NCBI GenBank assembly: GCA_026692825.1
Contig: JAPLOC010000294.1
Location: 1 to 8,498, forward strand
Direction: 5' to 3'
Source of the DNA: Planctomycetota bacterium
GTDB lineage: Bacteria > Planctomycetota > Planctomycetia > Planctomycetales > Planctomycetaceae
DNA: 8,498 nucleotides
Shown: one piece after another, positions 1 through 5,747 of the stretch
Layout of the letters: each line of letters starts with the position of its first letter
Position numbering within the stretch: position 1 is the first letter of the stretch
Made by a program: the position numbers and the translations under genes
The notes under the pieces: generated by a model
The model's input: only the letters and a program-made list of their open reading frames with translations
What the model was told of the DNA's origin: nothing
Databases searched by the model: none

Positions 1-605
1 AACTGGTGCTGATGACTCTGTGGCCCGATGGAAAACCGCTGTTGGAGCGGGCGATCAACCAGGTCATTGTCAACGAGTTCGCCGACTCTGATTTCAAGTA
101 CGGGGTCGACTACGTCAACCTGGGTTACAAGCCGGGCAAAGAGGTGGTGATCAAGACGATTGCCAACAGTTTCCGGAACGAATTCCCGACCGACGACGGC
201 GATCGAAAACTTGATGATCTTCCCCTGACAGCCGACCTCACCAACCTGGAGGACATGGACCTGTTGGTTTCCATCAGTTCGGGTTTTCCCGGGCTGAAAG
301 AATGGGTTCAGTATGCCTCGAGTCCCTTGAAGGTCCCGTTGGCGGTCGGGGCGACGGCGGTGCAGGCACCACAGGCGTACCCGTACATTCCGGGGCAACT
401 GTTGGGGATTCTGGCGGCGATCAAAGGGGCCGCCGAGTATGAAGTGGCGCTGGGGGAGTACTATCCCAAATATGCCGATCCTAAAATGCAGGACGGTGTC
501 CGCCGGATGGCTCCGCAGTTGTGGGCGCACCTGTTGATCATCGGGCTGATTGTGCTGGGGAACATCGCCGCCTTTTCGGAACGCTTTGAAAGGCCCCAGA
601 CATGA
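1..605 (+). CDS. Hypothetical protein with C-terminal membrane helix (5' end outside window)
   Basis: I do not recognise this family. The frame is open to the left edge of the window. A GTG at position 6 could serve as a start, but the codon before it is also sense and the protein begins without a signal peptide, so the gene most likely starts upstream. Counting from the GTG, residues 1-170 look globular and soluble, with an acidic stretch near 62-87 and a Gly/Ala/Pro-rich stretch at 110-145. Residues 172-190 form one hydrophobic helix rich in Leu and Ile, followed by a short charged tail (SERFERPQT). This suggests a single C-terminal membrane anchor; orientation cannot be decided without the N-terminus. 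The TGA stop overlaps the ATG of the next gene (ATGA), so the two are probably translationally coupled and their products may act together at the membrane. Confidence 0.75.
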   Translation, partial: LVLMTLWPDGKPLLERAINQVIVNEFADSDFKYGVDYVNLGYKPGKEVVIKTIANSFRNEFPTDDGDRKLDDLPLTADLTNLEDMDLLVSISSGFPGLKEWVQYASSPLKVPLAVGATAVQAPQAYPYIPGQLLGILAAIKGAAEYEVALGEYYPKYADPKMQDGVRRMAPQLWAHLLIIGLIVLGNIAAFSERFERPQT

Positions 606-1492
606 GCCGAGAAAAACGAATCTGGGGGATTCTGTTCGTCCTGGCGGGGTTGTTTCTGCTGTACCGCGCCACGTTGACGCGGGACGGAATGGGAAAGGTG
701 TATCTGAAGCCGGTTGCCGCCGCCGCTGCGGATGCCCCCCCCAGCTACGTGCGAGCCCGGCCCAACGATCCCCAGGCCGCCTTGAGTCTGCCACGGACGC
801 TGGGAATCTGGTTCGCCGCTTTTCTGACGCTGTCGATCTTTTCGTTTCTGTACAAGGACAACCCGTTTTACCGGTTCGCCGAAGCGGTGATGGTGGGGGT
901 GAGTGCCGCGTACCTGATGGTGGCCGGTTTTTGGGATGGAATTGTCCCGAAACTTCTCGGTCGGCTCGCACCGGCGCAGATGAGCTGGGCGAGTCCATCG
1001 CTAGAGAATCAGTCGCCCGACTGGTGGGGACTCGTTCCACTGGTGATGAGCGCGATGCTGCTCGCCCGACTGTTGCCCAAGGGGGGCTGGATCGCCCGTT
1101 GGCCGCTGGCGTTTATTGTGGGGACGTACGCCGGCATTCGGTTGATCAGTTTTCTCGATGCCGACTTTGTGAGTCAGATCCGGAATACCATCGTGCCGTT
1201 GGTTGTGATGAACCAGACGGGGCAACTCGACCTGTGGGGGTCGGTGCGGAACGTGCTGATGATTATGGGAGTGCTGTCGTCACTGGCGTATTTCTACTTT
1301 TCGCTCGACCATAAGGGAGCGTACGGCGTGGTGGCCCGAGTGGGGGTGTGGTATCTGATGATCACGTTCGGGGCATCGTTCGCGTTCACGGTGATGGGAC
1401 GGATCGCGCTGTTCGCATCGCGACTGGAGTTTCTGTTTGATGACTGGTTGTGGCTGATCGATCCGCTGGGGAAACGCAGCGATCTGCTGTGA
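602..1492 (+). CDS. Polytopic inner-membrane protein of unknown function
   Basis: This 296-residue protein has about seven hydrophobic segments, near residues 7-22, 67-84, 92-111, 142-158, 168-186, 216-234 and 243-262, with a possible eighth running to 278. A Pro/Ala-rich linker of about 40 residues separates the first two. The stretch around residues 84-111 (KDNPFYRFAE followed by a hydrophobic helix) seems familiar to me from uncharacterised membrane proteins of several phyla, but I cannot name a family. No transporter or enzyme motif is visible. The ATG overlaps the preceding stop as ATGA, and a GAAAGG at 588-593 lies 8 bases upstream, so this start is well supported. Coupling to the single-helix protein upstream suggests a membrane complex; that is inference. 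The gene ends in TGA and is followed by a 260-base gap, so it may be the last gene of its operon. Confidence 0.85.
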   Translation: MSREKRIWGILFVLAGLFLLYRATLTRDGMGKVYLKPVAAAAADAPPSYVRARPNDPQAALSLPRTLGIWFAAFLTLSIFSFLYKDNPFYRFAEAVMVGVSAAYLMVAGFWDGIVPKLLGRLAPAQMSWASPSLENQSPDWWGLVPLVMSAMLLARLLPKGGWIARWPLAFIVGTYAGIRLISFLDADFVSQIRNTIVPLVVMNQTGQLDLWGSVRNVLMIMGVLSSLAYFYFSLDHKGAYGVVARVGVWYLMITFGASFAFTVMGRIALFASRLEFLFDDWLWLIDPLGKRSDLL

Positions 1493-1526
1493 AGTTCTCG
1501 AGTTTCGCCAAGTCCGGCGGTGGTCG

Positions 1527-1560
1527 AAAAATCGCGAAAATTCGCAAAAATCAACGAAAA
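1527..1560. promoter_or_regulatory. Phased A-tracts, predicted intrinsically curved DNA
   Basis: Four A-runs of 5, 4, 5 and 4 bases lie at 1527-1531, 1537-1540, 1546-1550 and 1557-1560. Their centres are 9.5, 9.5 and 10.5 bases apart, close to one helical turn, which is the classic arrangement for intrinsic DNA curvature. The inner part also holds an imperfect dyad, GCGAA-AA-TTCGC at 1534-1545. The element sits about 190-225 bases before the trxB start and 35 bases after the stop of the membrane-protein gene. A role as an upstream promoter element or protein-binding site is inference; I see no convincing -35/-10 pair next to it. Confidence 0.45.
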
Positions 1561-1742
1561 GACAGGTGATTTCGCCAGTTCTGTGGGGGAAGCCCATTTT
1601 CGCCCTGTGTTGAACCCGCGGCGCTGCCGCGCTTTCGGTGCAATGCAATCGGCTCGGAAGAACCTGCCAAGGCTTGATTTTCCCCCGCAATCGTCGAAGA
1701 TGCCGATTGCGCTGAATTTCGTCCCCCCCTGACAGAGTCGCT
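1561..1742. other. Rest of the gap before trxB, no gene seen
   Basis: No coding sequence of plausible composition is found here. A short perfect hairpin, CGCGGC-GCT-GCCGCG, lies at 1617-1631 but has no T-run after it. The heptamer TTTCGCC occurs at 1503, 1570 and 1598 with irregular spacing. I could not pick out a convincing sigma-70 promoter, although the trxB promoter must lie in or upstream of this gap unless trxB is read through from the membrane-protein operon. Confidence 0.4.
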
Positions 1743-1748
1743 GGAGAG
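1743..1748 (+). promoter_or_regulatory. Ribosome binding site of trxB
   Basis: GGAGAG lies 4 bases before the GTG at 1753. Together with the N-terminal motif AEHVVIIGSGPAG, which starts right after this codon as it does in related reductases, it supports the GTG start. Confidence 0.6.
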
Positions 1749-1752
1749 CATT

Positions 1753-2805
1753 GTGGCGGAACATGTGGTGATCATTGGTTCGGGACCGGCCGGTTGGGCG
1801 TCGGCGATCTATACCGCTCGAGCCAGCCTGAAGCCTCTGGTGTTTGAGGGGGCCATCACCGAAGACAACCGCCAAAAGGGAACGCTCCCCCTGGGGCAGC
1901 TCTCGCTGACCACCGAAGTCGAAAACTACCCCGGATTTCCGGTCGCCAATCTCGAAGGCTATCTCGACGCCGCCCTTCCCAAAGACCGTCGTGACTACAT
2001 GGCCCCGCACCGCGGGCACGGTGTCAGCGGTCCGGAACTGATGGAGCTGATGCGGCAACAGGCGGTCAACTTCGGCACCCGAGTGATCACCGACGATGTG
2101 GTCGATATCGACCTGAGCCAGCATCCGTTCAAGCTGACAACCCTCGAAGGGCAAAAAGTCGAGGCACTGGCGGTCATCATTGCGACCGGGGCCCGGGCGA
2201 ATTACCTGGGGCTCCCGTCCGAAGACCGCTTCAAGAACATGGGGGTCTCGGCGTGTGCCGTGTGCGACGGCGCGTTGCCCCGGTTCCGTAATAAGCCGCT
2301 GGTGGTCATTGGTGGCGGCGACAGCGCCATGGAAGAGGCGGGCTACCTGACGAAGTTCGCCAGCTAGGTGTATCTGGTGCATCGCCGCGATTCGTTCCGC
2401 GCCAGCAAGATCATGGCGGAACGGACTCTCGCGAATCCGAAGATCGAGGTGAAGTGGAACAGCGTGATCGACGAAGTTCTGGGGAATGACACCCAGGGGG
2501 TGGCCGGTGTGCGCATTCGTGGCTCTGTGGACGCGAATTTCACCGAGGAACTCGCCGCCACGGGATATTTCTGCGCGATCGGCCACACTCCCAACACCGA
2601 CTTCCTCAAGGGACAGCTCGCGCTGACGGACAAGAAGTACATCGCGTGGACGACCCCTCACCGGACTTACACCAGTGTGGAAGGCGTCTTCGCCGCGGGT
2701 GACGTCGCTGACGACTATTACCGTCAGGCGATCACGGCGGCGGGATCGGGTTGCCAGGCGGCCCTCGACGCCGAACGCTGGCTCGCGCTGAAGGGTTTCG
2801 AGTAG
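1753..2805 (+). pseudogene. trxB: Thioredoxin reductase interrupted by an in-frame TAG
   Basis: Thioredoxin reductase passes electrons from NADPH through FAD and a CxxC pair to thioredoxin in the cytoplasm. The frame spans 351 codons: 204 residues, a TAG at codon 205, 145 more residues and a terminal TAG. All family landmarks are present: the FAD dinucleotide motif GSGPAG (residues 9-14), redox-active CAVC (Cys168, Cys171) followed by DGALP, the NADPH motif GGGDSAMEEA (187-196), the HRRDSFRAS phosphate-binding segment (210-218), and a C-terminal GVFAAGDV FAD motif. The protein is longer than E. coli TrxB (321 residues) mainly through an insert around residues 65-90, which I associate with planctomycete forms. 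The TAG stands where related proteins usually have Lys or Arg (FAS-x-VYLVHRR), so AAG to TAG explains it by one base change. There is no other lesion. It could be a recent nonsense mutation, a sequencing or assembly error, or suppressed. Without readthrough only the FAD domain part and CxxC are made, lacking most NADPH-binding residues. The gene identity is nearly certain; its status is not. Confidence 0.93.
2365..2367 (+). other. In-frame amber codon within trxB
   Basis: TAG at codon 205 of the thioredoxin reductase frame, flanked by KFAS before and VYLVHRRD after, which are contiguous in the family. It is immediately followed by GTG (2368-2370), which could in principle serve for reinitiation, but no Shine-Dalgarno-like sequence lies just upstream. 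TAG is also the terminal stop of this gene and of the M24 gene downstream, so a genome-wide reassignment of TAG is unlikely. Confidence 0.9.
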
Positions 2806-2900
2806 TCCTGCCAAAATGGCGACTTGAGTTCGGTTTCCGATTCTGCTCCACCCTTGGGAAGGGGGGCCTGTCGGTTTAGGCGATCCGGTCGCGTGTTTGC
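2806..2900. other. First part of the gap after trxB, no gene seen
   Basis: This stretch is open in some frames but shows no conserved protein feature. A small hairpin, CCCTT-GGG-AAGGG, lies at 2851-2863, about 45 bases after the trxB stop. It is followed by more G rather than T, so it is not a typical intrinsic terminator. The rest of the 281-base gap before the M24 gene is taken by the inverted-repeat element that follows and a short leader. Confidence 0.4.
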
Positions 2901-2901
2901 C

Positions 2902-2998
2902 GTAGCCGGTTGTGGTTCCGCTTCGCGGGAACCACAACCGGAGCGACGCCGCGGAGCGTCGTCGCTACAAAGCCGACTTCCCCCGGGTCTGAGACCCG
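2902..2998. repeat. Composite inverted-repeat intergenic element
   Basis: Several inverted repeats are packed together. Hairpin 1 has perfect 14-base arms, CCGGTTGTGGTTCC at 2906-2919 and its complement at 2928-2941, around 8 bases. Hairpin 2 has 6-base arms at 2944-2949 and 2956-2961. A flanking pair, GTAGC at 2902-2906 and GCTAC at 2964-2968, could close both into a three-way junction. Sixteen bases on lies a third palindrome, CGGGTC-TGA-GACCCG, at 2984-2998. Such elements recall REP- or MITE-like repeats, and I believe similar sequences recur between planctomycete genes, but no second copy is in this window. There is no T-run, so an intrinsic terminator is unlikely, though the RNA hairpin could protect 3' ends of trxB mRNA. 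Confidence 0.75.
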
Positions 2999-3076
2999 TC
3001 CTACGGCGGCCGTTGCCCAACATCTGAATTCTGGCCGCGTGGAGTATCGCGCCGATCCCCGTTTTGGAATTTCGTC

Positions 3077-3082
3077 AGGTGG
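3077..3082 (+). promoter_or_regulatory. Ribosome binding site that fixes the M24 start
   Basis: AGGTGG lies 4 bases before the ATG at 3087. It decides against the longer open frame that runs back to 2910, because that extension is encoded by the inverted-repeat element. Confidence 0.55.
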
Positions 3083-3086
3083 AACC

Positions 3087-4295
3087 ATGTTGACACTGGC
3101 GGGCTGCGTTGAACGTCGGAACCGGTTGTGGGATCGCCTGCCGGCGAGCGTTGAATGGGTCTTGGTCGCCGACCCCCGGCATGTCTATTACCTCTCGGGG
3201 TTTCTGGTCCAGCCATTGAGTTTTTCGGTCAATGAGCGGGGTTTGCTGCTGCTGGAACGGAACGGACCCGCGACGCTATTGGCCGACAACTTCACCCGTC
3301 GTTCCGCTCTCGCCGCACCGTTTGTCGATGTCGAGGAACTGGAGCCGTGGTACGACCACAAGCACTCGGTGATCAATCGAGACCACGCGCTCCTGGCGGC
3401 GTTGGCGCGGGTCGCACCCCGATTACGCAGCCGGCCGGGGGTCATTGAAGGGGAATGGTTGCCGGTATTGGCGGGGGAGCTGGTTCCGACCGGGTCATCC
3501 CGTTTCACGGCCGGTTCGGGTGCGGTGGGCACACTGGGCGACCTGTTGAAAACACTACGCAGGAACAAACACGCCGACGAAATCGCGACTCTGGAACTGG
3601 CGATGCGGGCGTGCGCCGCGGGGCATGCCGCGGCTCTGGCGACAGTGCGCCCCGGGGTCACGGAATTCGACGTGTATCGCGCGATCCACGCGGGCGTTCT
3701 TGCTCAGGCGGGGAAGCCGGTTCAGGTCTATGGCGACTTTCGCAGCACCAACGCGGCGACGCCGACACGAGGGGGGGCACCCACAGATTATGTCCTGCAA
3801 GCCGGAGATCTGTATCTCCTGGACTACTCGGTGATTGTTGACGGATATCGGAGCGATTTCACCAACACCGTCTGCGCGGGGGAGCCGTCCGTCGACCAGC
3901 GGCGATTGTTTGACCTCTGCGTTGAGGCGCTGGCCGCCGGTCAAAGTTCGTTGCGGGCGGGGGTGCCCGCAGTAAGCGTCTACCGTGCGACGGCCGCCCC
4001 GCTGCGGGCCTCGCCGTTTGGCGAGACGTTCACCCACCATGCGGGCCATGGCTTGGGGATGGCCCATCCGGAGCCGCCGATCCTGGTCGCCGACTCGACT
4101 GATGTGCTGGAGGCGGGGGACGTTGTCACCCTGGAACCGGGACTCTACGTTCCGGGGATCGGCGGGATCCGATTGGAACACAATTACCTGATCACAGAGA
4201 CCGGCAGTCGACGCCTGAGCCCGCATCGGCTTGCGCTGGAGAATTCTCAGCAGGCCGACAGCTTCGACATTCCGCTCGAGCCGTCCACGTCCTAG
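3087..4295 (+). CDS. M24-family metallopeptidase (Xaa-Pro aminopeptidase/prolidase-like)
   Basis: This 402-residue protein has the two-part build of the prolidase/aminopeptidase P/creatinase family: an N-terminal creatinase-like domain (about 1-150) and a C-terminal pita-bread domain (about 155-390). The five metal ligands are visible: Asp246 and Asp257 (LLDYS and GYRSDFTNT), His321 (HHAGHGLG), Glu350 (LEPGLYVPG) and Glu364 (GIRLEH). The 11- and 29-residue spacings Asp246-Asp257 and His321-Glu350 match E. coli PepP. Oddities: where prolidases have a conserved His shortly before the first Asp, this protein reads TPTRGGAPTDY (225-235), with no His; the usual TRT after the second Asp is TNT. A dimetal, cytoplasmic hydrolase cleaving dipeptides or Xaa-Pro bonds is the default reading, but the missing His leaves the substrate and even peptidase activity open. 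The upstream frame is open to 2910, but the ATG with its ribosome site and the repeat upstream argue for this start. Confidence 0.88.
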   Translation: MLTLAGCVERRNRLWDRLPASVEWVLVADPRHVYYLSGFLVQPLSFSVNERGLLLLERNGPATLLADNFTRRSALAAPFVDVEELEPWYDHKHSVINRDHALLAALARVAPRLRSRPGVIEGEWLPVLAGELVPTGSSRFTAGSGAVGTLGDLLKTLRRNKHADEIATLELAMRACAAGHAAALATVRPGVTEFDVYRAIHAGVLAQAGKPVQVYGDFRSTNAATPTRGGAPTDYVLQAGDLYLLDYSVIVDGYRSDFTNTVCAGEPSVDQRRLFDLCVEALAAGQSSLRAGVPAVSVYRATAAPLRASPFGETFTHHAGHGLGMAHPEPPILVADSTDVLEAGDVVTLEPGLYVPGIGGIRLEHNYLITETGSRRLSPHRLALENSQQADSFDIPLEPSTS

Positions 4296-4414
4296 AGAGG
4301 GCGACCGCCACCGCTTCCGGACGGCTGCGGCTTGGGGTATCGTGGGCGTCCGCGAATCGCCAGGATCGACCAAGTACCACTCATCGCGACAACACTCCCT
4401 GCGACCGGTCTTGT

Positions 4415-5680
4415 ATGTCAGCCAAATCCCGTCCCCCCGCCTGGATCCTGTCGCTGTGCCTGGTGCTGTTTCTGGCGACATTTTTGAACTACGCGAACCG
4501 CGTGGTCTTCACCCAGAATTCGGTACTCATTCAGCAGCACTTCGAGACCGATAGTGTTGGCTATGGGAACGCCGAGGCGGGATTCGGGTATGGATTCGCG
4601 TTCGGGGGGCTGGTGTTTGGTGTCCTCGCCGACTGGATCTCAATCCGCTGGCTGTATCCTCTCGTCATGCTCGGCTGGTCGGCAGCCGCCTATGGGTCTT
4701 CGCACGCCAACTCGCTCGAGGAATTCATCGGCTTGCGATTTGCCCTGGGCTTGCTTGAAGCGGGGCATTGGCCTTGCGCGCTCCGCATGACCCAGCGGTC
4801 GTTTCCGCCACACCAGCGAACCTGGGGAAACGGAATTCTGCAAAGCGGGGCGGCGGCGGGCCAGATTCTGGTTCCCCAGGTGATTCAGCTTCTCGAATCA
4901 AACGGCTCTCCCTGGCCGGTCTCGTTTCGAATCGCCGCTCTCGCGGGAATCCCCTGGGCGATCGGTTGGCTGTTACTCGTGCGCGAATCGGATGTCCGTC
5001 GACCCGTGTTACAGACCGACGAACGTGGGGCCGGGGTGGGGACGCCGCGCGAGATCCAGGAATTCCCCTGGTATCACATCTTCAAAATGCGTCGCTGGTG
5101 GTTATTGCTGTTGACCGTCGTCTGCATCAATGTCCCCTGGCACGCGCTGCGTGTCTGGATGCCCGATACGTTGCAGACGTATTACCATTATGACAAGGCA
5201 TTCGTCGACAACTTTACCTCGCTTTACTACACGTCCACATTGGTGGGCAGCCTGTCGACCGGAGCGCTGGTCACGTGGTTATCGGCCAGGGGCTGGAACG
5301 TTCACCGGGCACGGTTGACGGTGTTTGGAATCTGTTCGGCGATGATCGCGCTCTTGGCACCGGCGATGCTGCTCCCCGCGGGCTACCCCATGCTGGCGAT
5401 CCAACTGCTGGCGGCGTTTGGCACGCTCGGTGTCTCTCCCATCTACTATTCGCTGAACCAGGAACTTTCCGGCAAGTCGCAGGGAAAAGTGGGTGGCTCC
5501 TTGAGTTTTCTTCTCTGGTGCCTGATCTCGCTGATGCAGAACTCCATCGGCAACATTGTGAAGACCAACCCAGCGGCACGGCCCGTTGTGTTCGCGTGCG
5601 TCGCAGTCCTGCCCCTGCTGGCCCTCCTCGGCCTCGCCCTCTTCTGGGGACAACGCGACCAGGCGAGCGGGGCGGCGTAA
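4415..5680 (+). CDS. MFS transporter, anion:cation symporter (hexuronate-type) family
   Basis: This 421-residue integral membrane protein has the twelve-helix pattern of the major facilitator superfamily, two six-helix halves joined by a hydrophilic loop at about 190-225. The loop between helices 2 and 3 carries the superfamily motif as GVLADWISIRW (69-79). Helix 4 carries GLLEAGHWP (112-120), which resembles GxGEAxxFP of the anion:cation symporter family, whose members carry hexuronates, galactonate, other sugar acids or organic anions with protons. The substrate cannot be read from sequence. There is no Shine-Dalgarno sequence before the ATG. The gap to the M24 gene is 119 bases and holds an 8-base palindrome, GACCGGTC (4403-4410), just before the start. 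The last codons (ASGAA and TAA) come from a repeat shared with the next gene, so the C-terminal tail is probably not native. Confidence 0.9.
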   Translation: MSAKSRPPAWILSLCLVLFLATFLNYANRVVFTQNSVLIQQHFETDSVGYGNAEAGFGYGFAFGGLVFGVLADWISIRWLYPLVMLGWSAAAYGSSHANSLEEFIGLRFALGLLEAGHWPCALRMTQRSFPPHQRTWGNGILQSGAAAGQILVPQVIQLLESNGSPWPVSFRIAALAGIPWAIGWLLLVRESDVRRPVLQTDERGAGVGTPREIQEFPWYHIFKMRRWWLLLLTVVCINVPWHALRVWMPDTLQTYYHYDKAFVDNFTSLYYTSTLVGSLSTGALVTWLSARGWNVHRARLTVFGICSAMIALLAPAMLLPAGYPMLAIQLLAAFGTLGVSPIYYSLNQELSGKSQGKVGGSLSFLLWCLISLMQNSIGNIVKTNPAARPVVFACVAVLPLLALLGLALFWGQRDQASGAA

Positions 5681-5694
5681 GCCCCCTGTCCACC
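5662..5694 (+). repeat. 33-bp repeat, copy 1, overlapping the 3' end of the MFS gene
   Basis: This segment matches 6563-6595 at 30 of 33 positions, with the first 23 bases identical (GGCGAGCGGGGC followed by GGCGTAAGCCC). It encodes the last residues ASGAA and contains the TAA stop. It can form a small stem, GGGGC 5669-5673 with GCCCC 5681-5685, with the stop codon in the loop. Confidence 0.8.
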
Positions 5695-5747
5695 CGCCCA
5701 CAACCCTGTGTTTCTCCTCCGCCCCAAAACAATTCCACCCGCCGCGC
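5681..5747 (+). other. C-rich, G-poor spacer; possible Rho-loading region
   Basis: The 67 bases between the MFS stop and the methyltransferase start contain 36 C and 9 G. C-rich, G-poor RNA just after a stop codon is the composition of Rho utilisation sites, so Rho-dependent termination here is possible. Equally, it may simply be a leader. No Shine-Dalgarno sequence precedes the ATG at 5748, and I see no promoter. Confidence 0.3.

Noticed and set aside
550..1314. A 254-codon plus-strand frame overlapping the polytopic membrane protein
   Set aside because: It is an alternative frame of the membrane-protein gene, with Arg/Gly-rich composition, no ribosome site and no recognisable domain.
1617..1631. 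Hairpin CGCGGC-GCT-GCCGCG as a terminator or riboswitch part
   Set aside because: It is a short G+C stem with no T-run, about 125 bases after the stop, and no known riboswitch core surrounds it; such stems are common in G+C-rich DNA.
2365..2367. Genome-wide reassignment of TAG, or pyrrolysine or another special amino acid, as the explanation of the trxB stop
   Set aside because: TAG also terminates trxB itself and the M24 gene at sensible positions, and the replaced residue is an ordinary Lys/Arg position rather than a catalytic one.
2851..2863. Hairpin CCCTT-GGG-AAGGG as a trxB terminator
   Set aside because: The stem is only five pairs and is followed by G residues rather than T, so intrinsic termination is not supported.
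1294..2937. A 547-codon open frame on the minus strand covering the trxB region
   Set aside because: It lies antisense to a clearly recognisable thioredoxin reductase, has no family motif and an Arg/Gly-rich composition typical of shadow frames in G+C-rich DNA.
4403..4410. Palindrome GACCGGTC just before the MFS start as an operator
   Set aside because: An 8-base palindrome occurs easily by chance, and there is no second half-site or promoter beside it.
3555..4481. A 308-codon minus-strand frame across the M24 gene
   Set aside because: It is antisense to conserved metal-binding motifs of the M24 protein and shows no protein feature of its own.
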